DNA from: Artocarpus heterophyllus
Lineage: Eukaryota > Streptophyta > Magnoliopsida > Rosales > Moraceae
Direction: 5' to 3'
DNA: 64,000 nucleotides
Assembly: GCA_025403435.1 (NCBI GenBank)
Contig: CM046332.1
Location: forward strand, 6,751,903 to 6,815,902
Positions 24,867 through 36,555 of the stretch are shown here, piece by piece. Below the pieces are notes generated by a model. The model was not told the origin of the DNA, did no database searches, and saw only the letters and a list, made by a program, of their open reading frames with translations. The translations under genes and the position numbers were made by a program. Numbering within the stretch: position 1 is the stretch's first letter; every line of letters starts with the position of its first letter.

Positions 24867-25891
24867 AAATGACCAAAAGACCATTCAGGTTTAAAGGCAA
24901 TAGGGCCGAAGGGGTTCTAGAACTTGCGTATAGTAATGTTTGCGGACCGATGAACATCTAGGCATAAGGAGGGTATGAGTATTTTGTCACTTTTATTGAT
25001 GATTACTCAAGGTATGGGTATGTGTACCTAATGCACCACAAAGCAAAACTTTTGACAAGTTCAGGGAGTTTTGGGTTGAAGTGGAAAAGCAATTAGGTAG
25101 GCCCATAAAGGCACTTTGATCCGATCAAGGTGGAGAATACCTTTCTGATGAGTTCTTATGATATTTATTAGAGAATAGGATTTTATCTCATTTGACTACG
25201 CCAGGCACTCCACAGTAGAATGGCATAGCTGAGAGAAGAAATAGGACATTATTGGACATGGTCAAGTTCATGATGAGTTATTCATCATTGCCTTGATCCT
25301 TTTTGGGATATGTACTACAAACCGCATGTTATCTTTTTGAACAATGTGCCTTCAAAATCAGTCCCTAAAACTCCTCACGAGTTGTGCACGGGCAAGAAGG
25401 CATCCTTAAACCATATTCGCATATGGGGGTGTCTGGCTCATGTCCTATTTAAGGATGAGAATAAGTTGAAAGCACGTTTGAAAGTTTACGTATTTTTAGG
25501 ATATCCAAAAGGGAATAAGGGGGGCTATTTCTATGACCCAATGGAAAATAAAGTTGTGGTTTCAACTCATGCAACTTTCCTTGAGGAGCGTTACATGGAC
25601 GACTTTAAGCCTCAAAGCAAAGTGGTGCTTGAGGATTTAAGGAGTGATCCAATCACTCTGGGGGTTCTGGTAGAAACCACTCCGATCAGTGTAGAAAAAA
25701 CAAATGAACTTGAACAACAACCTAAGGGGCTTTGGCGTAGTGGGAGGATCAGGCGTCAACCCATGAGGTATATGTTTAATGGTGAGGCCTTCTTGGTTGA
25801 ACCGGATGAACATGACAGGGATCCTTATACTTACGTAGAGGCTATAGAGGATGTTGATTCAAAACTCTTGATAAAGGCCATTAGTGTGTAA
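24867..25891 (+). pseudogene. X integrase (broken)
   Basis: The region matches V 41593-42470. It has MTKRPF, a degraded first-Asp region (SNVCGPMNI instead of HSDVCGPMNI), FIDDYSRYGYVY, then TGA (about 25117) and TAG (about 25216, CAG to TAG) in the core. The DDE Glu block reads NGIAERRNRTLLDMV. From 25310 an open piece of 193 codons covers the integrase C-terminal region and linker (HIRIWGCLAHVLF, FLGYPKGNKGGYFYDP, GLWRSGRIRRQPMRYM). It keeps the reading frame that V loses at 42445. Confidence 0.82.
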
Positions 25892-27353
25892 GTAGATCTA
25901 TAAGAGGGAAAGAGGAGTGGATAGAAAAGTTGAAACCTTTAAGGCTAGATTGGTAGCTTAGGGATACATGCAAAGGGAAAGAATTAATTACAAGGAAACC
26001 TTTTTAACTGTAGCCATGCTTAAGTCCATCCAGATTCTCTTGTCCATATCTATTGCTCTCGATTACGAGATTTGGCAGATGCATGCCAAGACGGCTTTTC
26101 TAAAGGGCTATCTTGATGAGTCCATTTATATGGAACAACCAGATTGGTTCAAGGTCAAGGGTTAAGAGTGTAAGGTTTGTAAGCTGCTAAAGTCAATTTA
26201 TGGACTCAAGCAGGCTTCCCATTCTTGGGACATAAGATTTGATCAAGTGATCAAGACTTATGGGTTCACACAAATTGTGGATGAACCATGTGTGTACAAA
26301 CAAATAAAGGATGGAAACGTGGTTTTTCTGCTGCTCTATGTAGATGAAATTTTGCTAATTGGCAATGACGTGGAGCGTTGTCGTTGGTAAAATTATGGTT
26401 GACCTAGTAGTTTGAAATGAAGGACTTGGGTGAGCATAATTTTGTTCTCAGTATCTAGACTTTTCAGGATAGGAAGAACAAAATCATAGCTTCGTCACAA
26501 TCCCACTACATAGATAAAATACTCAGGAAGTTTGCAATGCAGGATTCTAAGAAATGTGGGCGACCATCTAGGTCTGGAATTACTCTTTCCAAGAAAGAAT
26601 CTCCAAAGTCTGAGGAAGAAAGAGAATACATAAAGAAGGTGCCTTATGCTTCGGTAGTGGGTAGTCTCATGTATGCCATGCTTTACACACAACTAGATAT
26701 TTGTTATGCGGTCAGCATTATGAGTCAATTTCAAGCAGATTTGGGACTGAACCACTGGGTTGTGGTAAAGCATATTTTCAAGTACTTGAGAAGGACTAAA
26801 GGAGAAGGACTCGTGGGTATATGCTTGAGTATTCGGGTGAGGACTTAACTCCTCTAGGATATATTGATTTAGATTTCCAATCCTGTCTAGATTATAGGAA
26901 ATCGACTTTGGGCTTTGTGTTTACTCTGGACGGCGGTGCCATCAGTTGGAGAAGTATGAAGCAAGATTGCACTTCAGATTCAATGTTGGAGGCTGAGTAT
27001 ATGGTAGCTAGTGATGCTTTGAAAGAAGCAGTGTGGCTTCGTAAGTTCCTTGGGGATCTTGAGGTTGTTCCTGGTATGGATAAGGTGGTATCACTATACT
27101 GTGATAAGAGTGCGGCGGTAGCTAATGCTAAGGAACCAAGATTTCACAAGAAGAGTAAGCATATTGATCAGAAGTATCATGTGATAAAGGACTTCATCGA
27201 GGGAAAGCATGTCACGGTGTGCAAAATTACATCAGAGGACAATTTAGTTGATCCATTCATGAAGACACTAATTGGGAGAGTCTTCGAGAGGCATGGGGAA
27301 GTTATGGGGATACGAGATTTATCATATTTACTCACTTAGTGCAAGTGGGAGAT
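25892..27353 (+). pseudogene. X reverse transcriptase and RNase H (broken)
   Basis: RT (RVT_2 type) and RNase H are readable only in pieces (25968-26165, 26537-26848, 26821-27339) because of shifts and stops. The catalytic YVDD box reads YVDE (about 26337-26348, GAC to GAA). RNase H retains YIDLDFQSCLDYRKST, MLEAEYMVASD and LYCDKSAAVANAKE. The frame ends with SYLLT at 27339, followed by the AAGTGGGAGAT polypurine tract (27343-27353) and LTR4. Even repaired in frame, the RT would lack a metal-binding Asp. Confidence 0.85.
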
Positions 27354-28175
27354 TGTTAGATGTGTATGCCCTAAGGAGTATAAATATAATATGTTTTTGG
27401 AGACATTTTTATCAATAAAGAATTTATTTTTTGTCCTCTTTACATTCATATTTGTTGAATGTATGTTAAGCAAACAATAGTTTAAGACTGTCGGTCTAAG
27501 CCTTTAAGAATTGAGCATCTGATGGACAGATTAGGTAGAAGACATGATTCTTAAGGTGACTGTCTAAATCATAAGATCTGCAATTGAGGGAATAAAGTTG
27601 GGCACTTTATTCATGCAAGGATTGTTATATCGTCTGTATCCCTATTGGAAGATGGTTTATCTTGGCCATCTGAAGTGGACTCCGTGAATAGAAACATTGA
27701 CACATTGTCATAAGTGATGATGTGTTGGATCGAGATAGAAGGCGAATTGATTTAGATTAATAATCTTGTCTTGGCAATTCGATTCACTTTAGACAATCTT
27801 AATCCTGAGATGAATAGTGGGCCCATTGTCTTGACTTATGTCTTTTGATAAACCAAAGGGTGACATCGACATTTTAATAGTGGTACACATGCTGGTACAT
27901 TGGAGGCATGACTCTTGATAGCGTAGAGTTGTTATTCATAGATATGGAATCCATAGCTCCTCTTTAGGACTAGTGATATCTTCTTATATGCATTATCTTA
28001 TAATTTAAAAACTAGAGCGCTCAACCATTTGGATACATAGGTACAACCGAATGGTATACTGTCTTTGGATGGTAAGTTTTTCAATGGTGAGATAATAAAA
28101 TGTAAGACAAAAATAATCAAGAAGGTAAGATAGAACTTGTCCTTAAGCCGATTATGGATAATCCTATGGGGATAC
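27354..28175 (+). repeat. X 3' LTR (LTR4), first piece
   Basis: It starts TGTTAGATGTGTATGCCC directly after the polypurine tract and runs to GGGGATAC at 28175, where Y is inserted. It resumes at 35163. Confidence 0.88.
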
Positions 28176-30150
28176 TGCTAGACATGTATGCTCTACGGAG
28201 TAAAAATGTAATAAGTTTTTGGAGACATTTTTATCAATAAAGAATTTATTTATTGTTTATATACCAAATCTTGTCCACTTTACCTTCATATTTGTTGAAT
28301 GTATGTTAAGCAAACAATAGTCTGAGACTGTTGGTCTAAACCTTAAGAATTAGGCATATGATGGATAGATTATGTGGAAGACATGATTCTTAAGGTGATG
28401 GTCTAAAGCATAAGATCCGCAATCGAGGGAATAAAGTTGGGTGCTTTATTCATGTAAAGATTGCTATGTTGTCTATATCCCTTTTTGGAGATGATTTGTC
28501 TTGACCATCGAAGGTGGACTCCATAAATAGAAAAATTGGCATGTTGAAATAGGTGACGATGTGTTGGATCGGGACATAAAGTGAATGGATTTGGATTAAT
28601 AATTCTGTCTCGACAAATCGATTCACTTTAGATAATCATTTGTATTGTATCTTAATCCTAAGTGAATAGTGGGCCTATTGTCTTGACTTGTGTTTTTTGA
28701 TGTACCAAAGGGTGACACCCACATCTTAATAGTGGTATGCATGCCGGTACGTTGGAGGCATGACTCTTGATAGCGTAGACCTGTTATTCATAGATATGGA
28801 ATCCATAGCTTCTCTTTAGGAATAATGATATCCTCTTATATGCGTTATCCTGTAATTGAAAAACTAGAGCGCTCAACCATTTGGATACATAGGTGTAATC
28901 GAATGGTATATTGTCTTTGGATGGTAAGTTTTCTGATGGTGAGATAATGGAACGTGAGATAAAAATAAACGGGAAGGTAAGATAGAACTTTTTCCTTAAG
29001 CCGATTATGGATAATCATTGGGGATACGGTACACTATGATATGTCATGGAGACTTAGCTATACGGGCTTCGTAATTCTATGTAGTTTGAGAGTGTAGCTC
29101 CAAGCATTTAGTGGAGTAGCGTTGGAGTTGGTAATTATGAAATGTATATCTAGGATATTGGGTTTCGTAATTATCAGGAGCTTGAACTATATAGGTCTAT
29201 TTGGTCCCTTTTGCTAGCTCACAATATCCAGTAACGATACGGCATGCTATTCCAATAATTGGTGACTTATGTTAGATTTATCAGATTGGTTAAAATTTGA
29301 AAGAATCAAATAATTCATGTCTGTTTATCGGTTGAATTAATTTTGTGATAAAATTAATTCAAGATAAACTTGTTGAATTATTGGGATTGGATAATTCTTG
29401 TCTGTTTATCGGTTGATTTAATTTTGAATAAATTAGATCGAGATAAACTTGTAGAATTATAGGGAATTCATTTATTTTCTTAGAGATTATCTAGATAAAG
29501 TTGTTTTGATTAGATAACTTCTCTATTGGGTTATTTGAATTAAAACTTAGACTTTATCCTATCGAATCTCGAGTAGAAAATAAAAGATTCGCGGAGATAT
29601 TTATTCGATAGTTCGGCCTGCCGATCATCCTGATCGGCCTGCCGATGAGCGAAGGATAAGATCATACATTTTTACGCGGATCTTATCAAATATTGATCTG
29701 AATTTGATTTTGATTCAAATTTTGAGACCTAATCTAATAAGGACTGGCCCTAGACCCAACCTCTATAAATAGGGAATAAGTCTTAAGAGTTATTTAGATC
29801 AATTGAGAGATTAAGAGTGATACTCTGCCGTTGAGAATCTAAAAACTCCCTGAGAGCTTTTGTTCACAAATCACGAACACTAGCTTTGGGTTCTCTCGAT
29901 TGGTTGGAACCAGAGTCACCTAGTGGAAGAGCTGTACGTGTGAGTCCACACTCACTCTCGTCGTGGATAGAGAATAGCAACGAAGACCAGTTGGTTGAGG
30001 CTCTTCTCTTCACGCTTTGCGGGGGTTCTTCGGCACACAAAGGTTAGTAAGATCTGCTTAATTTATACATAGAGCATGTCAAACTCTTGTTTTGGAAATT
30101 ACTCTGATATAAAATTTTTAAAAATTCTACTGCGTACTATTTTTCGAACA
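28176..30150 (+). repeat. Y 5' LTR
   Basis: It is 1,975 bp, TGCTAGACATG to CGAACA, followed by ATTGGTATCAGGGCC. U3 has two palindromic motif units (about 29610-29650), against about four in Y's own 3' LTR remnant. The TATA region CTATAAATAGGG lies near 29762. Confidence 0.88.
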
Positions 30151-31712
30151 ATTGGTATCAGGGCCATGGTTTTTACATAAATTTACGAGTTTGTGATCAT
30201 ACTATATGTATAAATTTTGTGATCCTAATCTCTCCTATGCTTGAATTTAATTTTATTGAGAGCGCATTATATTTGTTGCTATGGGTTATGTGGTGAATGT
30301 TCATTAATTAATTATGGTTGATTAAATGGTTATTTAATTAATTTATGTCGTTTATGGTTCCTTAGAGGATAGAATGTGTATCTAGGTTTTTCATATAATT
30401 AGATGGCGGTCTATCATCTCCGTCTATGAATTATTATTTATTTTTAAATTTGTAAGAATTTTGTAATTAAATAATCATTCAAAGAAGACAGATCTAGAAG
30501 AATGATGATGGCGCTCCCAGGTATTTCCTGAGACTCTAATTTTATGTTTTTGAATTGTTGAAAATAAAATTGATGAATTGCATTAAAAATTGTATTTTTG
30601 GAATGGGAGATTTCTGCTCGTCTGGTATGCCGAACCTCACAATTTGGCAGGCCGATGGTCACAGATTGGTAGGCCAGACGTGAGGTTCGGTAGGCTATCA
30701 GTGGGGTAGAAATCAGGTGGCTCTAGCGGCAAGCTAAACTTTCATGGATCGGCAGGCCGATGGAGCATAATCGGCAGGCTGATCACCAGGTCGGCCTGCC
30801 TACCGAGAGCTGGAAATTTTTCCAGAAAAAGGTGTAGTTTTGAGAAACATTAAATTTGGATAAGATCGAAAATATGAAGTATTCGATTCATGCGGGATTG
30901 AAGACTTGAAGATGGGCATTACATGAAGAAGGATACAGCTTGAGGATTCAAGGATGAAGAATCGATAATATGTCTTGATTATTCTCTTGTAATATTAGTT
31001 TTCTATTCTCTAGGGTGGATCCATAATATTACAATTATTTATTATTTTGCTTGTGGCTTTGCTTGTCTGCATTATAATATGATTTGCCATATATATTGAT
31101 AACATGTCATATAGAATAGGGAGTGCCGCTCATATTAAAATTGTTCATTAATGATAAAACCTTGATTTCAAAAGATTGAGTGGGAGAAGGTTTTCAAAGA
31201 GAGGACCTAAGGCCTCCATCGTAGGTCCATAGGTAGAACATGGTGGTCCCAACCTAGGAAGGGATTTCTATTATGTACCAGATTAGATCTCTGAGAGGAT
31301 AAGGTATTTTAGCATAATTTATGGTTGCACACCCCTAGGTGGTGATTATAAATCATGGATAAAATATTGAAACGATGGTTATACACTCATGTTAATTTTA
31401 TTATTAACCTCCCCTAGGAGCTCTGTTAATAAAATTAATCACCAAAGAAACGATTATTAATATATGTTGGATCATACGGGTCCTGGATGGCATATATTAA
31501 TCAGGAGGGGATCCGTGTTCCTAATTGAATTTGGCATGACTCCCCTAGGAGCTTGTTGAATTCTGAGTTGGGAATTATCGTTGTAAGGTTGTGATATTTT
31601 CAAGGTTTTGACACATAAACACATTTGTATGTTTTTACATGATTATGTCATCTTACTAAATTATTATTATATGTTTGATTATGTTTGGTATATGATTCTT
31701 TATTGTAGATTA
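30151..31712 (+). other. Y primer site and leader
   Basis: The primer site, TGGTATCAGGGC, starts at 30153. The leader has the GC-rich palindromic array (about 30615-30830), the CTCTAGGGTGGATCCAT block and the CCCCTAGGAGCT blocks. A candidate intron runs from GTAAGG near 31583 to TTCTTTATTGTAG near 31708. There is no gene. Confidence 0.8.
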
Positions 31713-32150
31713 AAAATATCTAAAAACGCTTTATCATCGATACTTGACAAAAACCTATTAGTTGGAGAGAATTATAATGATTGGAAACAGAACCTGGATA
31801 TCGTCTTGTCCTTTGAGAAACTAAAATATGTACTGACAACCCCTTGTCCTCCTAAGCCAGCGGGAGACTCAACTAATGAGCAATTCCAAGCATATGATCG
31901 CTGGAAAAATGCTAATGATCAGGCCCGCTGCTATGTTATGGCTAGCATGAATAACGTGCTACAGGCTCAACATCAGGATTATGAGACTACGAAGTAGATC
32001 TTGGATAATCTTGAGGATATGTTTGGAGGCCAAGCCATAACAAAGTGGCAAGGGGCGCTTCAAAAACTCTTAAACTGTAAGTAGAGACTAGGGACATCTA
32101 TAAAGGAGAACATGATGTTGGTCATGTTGCTGAGGCACAAACCAATGGAG
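31713..32150 (+). pseudogene. Y gag, first part
   Basis: This is the Ty1/copia gag N-terminal region (SKNALSSILDKNLLVGENYN, EKLKYVLTTPCPPKPAG). The start codon has become ATA. Codon 47 is a sense AAG here, unlike the TAG in V and X. TAG interrupts after DYETTK at about 31997 (the V codon is AAG-CAG). The segment ends at the hAT-like insertion at 32150. Confidence 0.82.
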
Positions 32151-32954
32151 TAGGGGTGAACGGCGGGAGGTTTGATGGTTTTTGGGCGGGTGTGGTGCGG
32201 TTTTTTTGGATGGTGGGTTGGTGATTAACCAACCCATAAACCACCCACCACATGGCGGGTGGTTTCGGTTTGGTTTTGGGTGGTTGCGGGCGGGTGCGGG
32301 CGGGTTGAGGCGGTTTAGACCTATGCTATTGCCCTATGTAATTTTTTGGAACTTTTTTTTAAAAACTGAAGAAAATTTGTAGAAAATATAAGATGATAAT
32401 ACATAAAGTATTCCCAACAAGTTTGATGCTTAAAGACAGTGATCATATTCAGAAGGACAAATTAAGAAATATAATCATTCACTGCAATAAGAAACATCAA
32501 CTACAGATGAAGTGATGAACAAAGTCAAGAGTCCATAAAGATTAAAGCCTATTCGCTGGGTTCGAAAATAATAGAATGCTACAAATGAAATGATGAACAA
32601 AATCAAGTATTCTTTTTCTTTTAGGGCTTTCTCTACTAACTTACTTGATTTGAATTTTGATCACTTCACAAAATAATAGGAGAATTTCCAGTTTTCAATA
32701 CGTCAAGAGGCACCCGAGCCCGTGCTTGGAGTGTTGGATTGTTCAATCATCTCTAAAATAAGAACAAAATCAAATAAATGATAAGTTTTTTTTTTTTAAT
32801 ATATAGGCGGGTGGGTGCGGGTTGAACCCACCCTTAAAAACTTAAAACCAAACCCGCCCGCCAGTGGGTTGCTAACGTAAACCCGCTTTTTTCGAGATAG
32901 ACAGACGCGGGCGAGGGCGGTTGGTAGGTGCGGGGCGGTTTTTGTACAGCCCTA
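32151..32954. mobile_element. Non-autonomous hAT-like DNA transposon
   Basis: It is 804 bp with terminal inverted repeats TAGGGGTGAAC / TAGGGCTGTAC and a perfect 8-bp TSD, CAATGGAG (32143-32150, 32955-32962). An 8-bp TSD and TAGGG-type ends are typical of plant hAT elements. The uninterrupted site is seen in V at about 40609 (ACCAATGGAGTCAACATAG). Both subterminal regions are packed with GC-rich CGGGCGGGT-type repeats in opposite orientation, the usual layout of hAT transposase-binding sites. A hairpin GGTTGGTGATTAACCAACC lies near 32215-32235. It encodes no transposase; an open frame of 66 codons at 32182 is only the G-rich repeat. It would need a hAT transposase in trans. Confidence 0.9.
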
Positions 32955-33963
32955 CAATGGAGTCAACATAGATGCTGAAACTCAGATGACTATGGTCTTT
33001 GAGACTCTGTCTAAGGAATTTATTTCATATAGAGCTACATTTATTTTAAGCAATAGACGGGATATGACCTTAACAGAATTAATGAAACAATTACAGGAGT
33101 TCAAACTGTTGATCAGGGAGTCTCCTGCAGGTGGAGAGGCCAATATGGTAGCTGCTTCTGGTTCCAATCATAACTCTGGGAATGGAAAGAAGCAACGGGC
33201 TAAGAACGGGAAGTCTTCTATTCCTGCTAGCACGAAGTGCAAGAAGAAGAAGATGAAGAACCCAAAGAAGCTTAAGTACTTCTTCTGTGGGAAGGTCGGG
33301 CATATCCAGAAGCATTGCAAGGACTTCCTTTCCAAAGGAGGTAGGTGTGATCTTCTATATTTAGAAACTTGTTTGGTTGAGGAATCCAGTTACATTTGGT
33401 TCATAGATTCTAGTGCAACTAATCATGTTTGTTTTTCACTGTAGGGGTTCAAAGAAACAAGAAGTCTGTTGCATGAAGACTTCACGCGTTAGATGGGCGA
33501 TGGATCCTTGGTCTCAGCAGAACAGTGGGAGACGTCCATATTTATTTTGATAATTATAGAAATTTATTTTTGCAAGATTGTTTTTATGTTCCTAAATTTT
33601 AAAAGAACTTAATTTCTGTAGCTTGTTTATTTAAAGACTCCTATTTGGTTTCTTTTAATGATAAAGTGGTGATTCGTAAAAACAAATCTTTTATCTGTTC
33701 TGGATGGATGCAAAATAATCTATATTTTATCAAACCTATGACCAACTTATTGTTTAATGCTGAGATGAATGATAATAACTCTAAAAGACTTAAAACTTCT
33801 CACTCTAATAAGACTTATCTTTGGCATTTGCATCTTGGTCATATTAACCTGAATAGGATTCAAAAATTGGTAAGGGATGGACCTTTAAGTCACTTAAAGG
33901 TGGAATCTATACCTCAATGTGAATCTTGTTTGGAGGGTAAAATGACCAAAAGACCATTCGGAG
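32955..33963 (+). pseudogene. Y gag C-terminal part, protease, GAG-pre-integrase
   Basis: This continues gag after the hAT element (AETQMTMVFETLSKEFISYR). The zinc knuckle has lost its first Cys: KYFFCGKVGHIQKHC, codon TAC at 33277-33279. The protease active site reads IDSSATNHVC instead of IDSGATNHVC. A stop at about 33442 precedes the GAG-pre-integrase segment, which is open at 33645-33963 (KTSHSNKTYLWHLHLGHIN, CESCLEGKMTKRPF). It is fused to LTR sequence at about 33964. Confidence 0.85.
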
Positions 33964-35162
33964 TTGATAATCATATAGGGATATGATACACTATGATATG
34001 TCATGGACACTTAGCTATACGGGCTTCGTAATTCTATGTAGTTCGAGAGTGCAGCTCTAAGCTTTTAGTGGAGTAGCGTTGGAGTTGATAATTATGAAAT
34101 GTATATCTAGGATACAGGGTTTTGTAATTATTGAGAGCTTGAACTATATAGGTCCATTTGGTCCCCTTTGCTAGCTCACAACATCCTGTAACGATACGGC
34201 GTGCTTTTTTAATAATTGGTGACTTATGTCAGATTTATCAGATTTGTTAAAATTTGAAAGAATCAGATTATTCATGTCTGTTTATCAGTTGAATTAATTT
34301 TGTGACAAAATTAATTCAAGATAAACTTGTTGAATTATTAGGATCGGATAATTCTTGCCTGTTTATCGGTTGATTTAATTTTGAATAAATTAGATCAAGA
34401 TAAACTTGTAGAATTATTGGGAATTCATTTATTTTCTTAGAGATTATCTAGATAAAGTTGTTTTGATCAGATAACTTTTTTATTGGGTTATTTGAATTAA
34501 AACTGAGACTTTATCCTATAGAATATAGGGTGGAAAATAAAATATTTGTGAAGATATTTATTCGGTAGTTTGGCCTAACAATCCACGTGTTCGGCCTGCT
34601 AATGGGCCAGTTCGGCCTATCGATCATCTTGATCAGCCTGCCGATGAGCGAAGGATAAGATCACATGTTTTTACACGTATCTTATCAAATATTGATCCGA
34701 ATTTGATTCTGATTCGAATTTTGAGACCTAATCTGATAAGGACAGACCCTATACCCAACCTCTATAAATAGGGAATAAGTCTTAAGAGTTATTTAGATCA
34801 ATTGAGAGATTAAGAGTGATGCTCTGCTGTTGAGAATCTAAAAACTCCCTAAGAGCTTTTGTTCACAAATCACGAACACTAGTTTTGGGTTCTCTTGATT
34901 GGTTGGAAGTAGAGTCACCTAGTGGAAGAGCTGTATGTGTGAACCCACACTAACTCCGGTTGTGGATAGAGAATAGCAAGGAAGACCAGTTGGTTGATGC
35001 TCTTCTGGAACGTTACTTCTCTTCATGCTTTGTGAGGGTTCTTCGTCACACAAAGGTTAGTAAGATCTGGTTAATTTATACATATAGCATGTCAAACTTG
35101 TGTTTTAGAAATTACTCTGATATAAAATTTTTAAAATTTCACTGCGAACTATTTTTCCAATA
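33964..35162 (+). repeat. Y 3' LTR, 3' part only
   Basis: It begins within the LTR (CATATAGGGATATGATACAC) after a short AGTTGATAAT segment that itself matches a site further on in the LTR. It continues to CCAATA at 35162. It matches Y's 5' LTR in subtype (CCAACCTCTATAAATAGGGAATAAG). The U3 array, with more motif units, lies at about 34560-34650. Confidence 0.85.
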
Positions 35163-36341
35163 AATACAATACATTATGATATGTCATGAAGACTTTGCTA
35201 TACGGGCTTTGTAATTCTATGTACTTTGAGAGTACAACTCCAAGCTTTTAGTGGAGTAGCGTTGGAGTTGATAATTATAAAATGTATATCTAGGATATTG
35301 GGTATCATAATTGTTAAGAGCTTGAACTATATAAGTCCATTTGGTCCCCTTCGCTAGCTCATAAAAATCTCTTAATGATACAGTGTGCTTTTTTAATAAT
35401 TGGTGACTTATGTCAGATTTATCAAATTGGCTGAAATTCGATAACATCAGATAATTCAAATTTTTTTATTGGTTGATTAATTTTGTGACAAAATTAATTT
35501 AAGATAAACTTGTTGAATTATCGAGATTAGATGATTCATGTCTGTTTATCGGTTGGATTAATTTTGAATTAATTCAAGATAAACTTGTTGAATTATCATG
35601 GATATTTACTTTCCTAGAGGTTTATCTAGATATGATTGTTTTAATCATATAACTTCTCTATTGGGTTATTTAAATTAAAACTGAGGCTCTATCCCAATAA
35701 TCATGGGTGAAAAATAATGATTCATAGGGATATTTTATCTAAGGTTCGGCAGGCCGATCTTTAAGTTTAGCGTGTCGATTGAGGAGGTTCGGCAGGCCGA
35801 TCTGCTAATTCGGCCTGCCGACCAGCGATAAACGGATCACGCGTTTGCACGTGGATTTTATCAGATATTGATCCTGGTTTGATTCTAATTCAAATTTTTG
35901 GGCCCTTATAATATAAGGACTAACTCCTGGGGCCAACCTCTATATAAAAGGGAGTGAGTCTCATTATTATTTAGATCAGTTGAGAAATCTAGAGTGAGAC
36001 TCTGTCAGTGAGTCTCTGAAACTCCCTAGAGAGCTATCATTCACAAATTACGAATTATAGCTTTGGGTTCTCTCAATTGGTTGGAAGGAGAGTCACCTGT
36101 TGGAAAAGCTTGACAATGTGAACCCACACTCACTCCGATCATGGATAGAGAATAGCAAAGAAGACCAGTTGGTTGAGGCTCTTTTGGAAAGTTACTTCTC
36201 TTCATGGATTGCAGGAGTTCTTCGGGATTCAATGGTTACTAAGATCTGGTTAATTTATGAATATAGCATATCAAACTTGTGTTTTGGAGACTATTTTGGT
36301 ATAAAAATTTTAAAATTCAGTTGCATCCTATTATTCCAACA
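35163..36341 (+). repeat. X 3' LTR (LTR4), second piece
   Basis: LTR4 resumes with AATACAATACATTATG and ends CCAACA at 36341. Its U3 array (about 35745-35830) contains the palindromic motif in both orientations, unlike most copies. Confidence 0.85.
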
Positions 36342-36555
36342 TCACATGTGTTGTGGCTTAATCTTGAAAAGATTAATGGGCCCATATTCTTGACTTATGT
36401 CTTTTGATGTCCCAAAGGGTGACATCCGGGCTTAATGATGTTACGCATACTGGTATGTTGAATACATGACTTTTAATTGATGCACACTCATTATTCATAG
36501 ATATGGAATATACAACTCTTTTTGTAAAGTTAACAACATTCTTTTATATACATTA
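36342..36555 (+). repeat. W 3' LTR, second piece
   Basis: It runs from the X target duplication TCACA to the V target site ACATTA (36550-36555). The sequence CTTTTATATACATTA continues in phase at 46212 with TCCTGTAATTGGA, as in intact LTRs. Confidence 0.82.

Larger units (their letters stand above)
28176..35162 (+). mobile_element. Y: Ty1/copia element with deleted integrase-to-3'-LTR segment
   Basis: It starts TGCTAGACATG and ends CCAATA (a decayed CCAACA). The TSD is GATAC (28171-28175) against AATAC (35163-35167), one G-to-A apart. Rejoining gives the uninterrupted LTR sequence GGGGATAC(G)ATACATTATG seen in other copies. The contents are a full 5' LTR, leader, gag with a hAT-like insertion, protease, GAG-pre-integrase, and then only the 3' part of the second LTR. 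The deletion removes integrase, RT, RNase H, the polypurine tract and the start of the 3' LTR. Confidence 0.85.
14260..36341 (+). mobile_element. X: Ty1/copia element with tandem-duplicated 5' part
   Basis: Outer limits are an LTR start at 14260 (TGTTAGACGTG) and an LTR end at 36341 (CCAACA), with a perfect TSD, TCACA (14255-14259, 36342-36346). The order is: LTR1, internal copy 1, chimeric LTR2, internal copy 2, solo LTR3 (nested), remainder of pol, then an LTR4 split by Y. Removing the nested and duplicated DNA leaves one copia element that already had a gag-to-GAG-pre-integrase deletion. The flanking W LTR sequence joins exactly across it (ACAATCACATGTGTTG). Confidence 0.85.

Noticed and set aside
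32182..32382. Gly-rich open frame inside the hAT-like element
   Set aside because: It is only the translation of the subterminal CGGGCGGGT repeats; no transposase motif is present.
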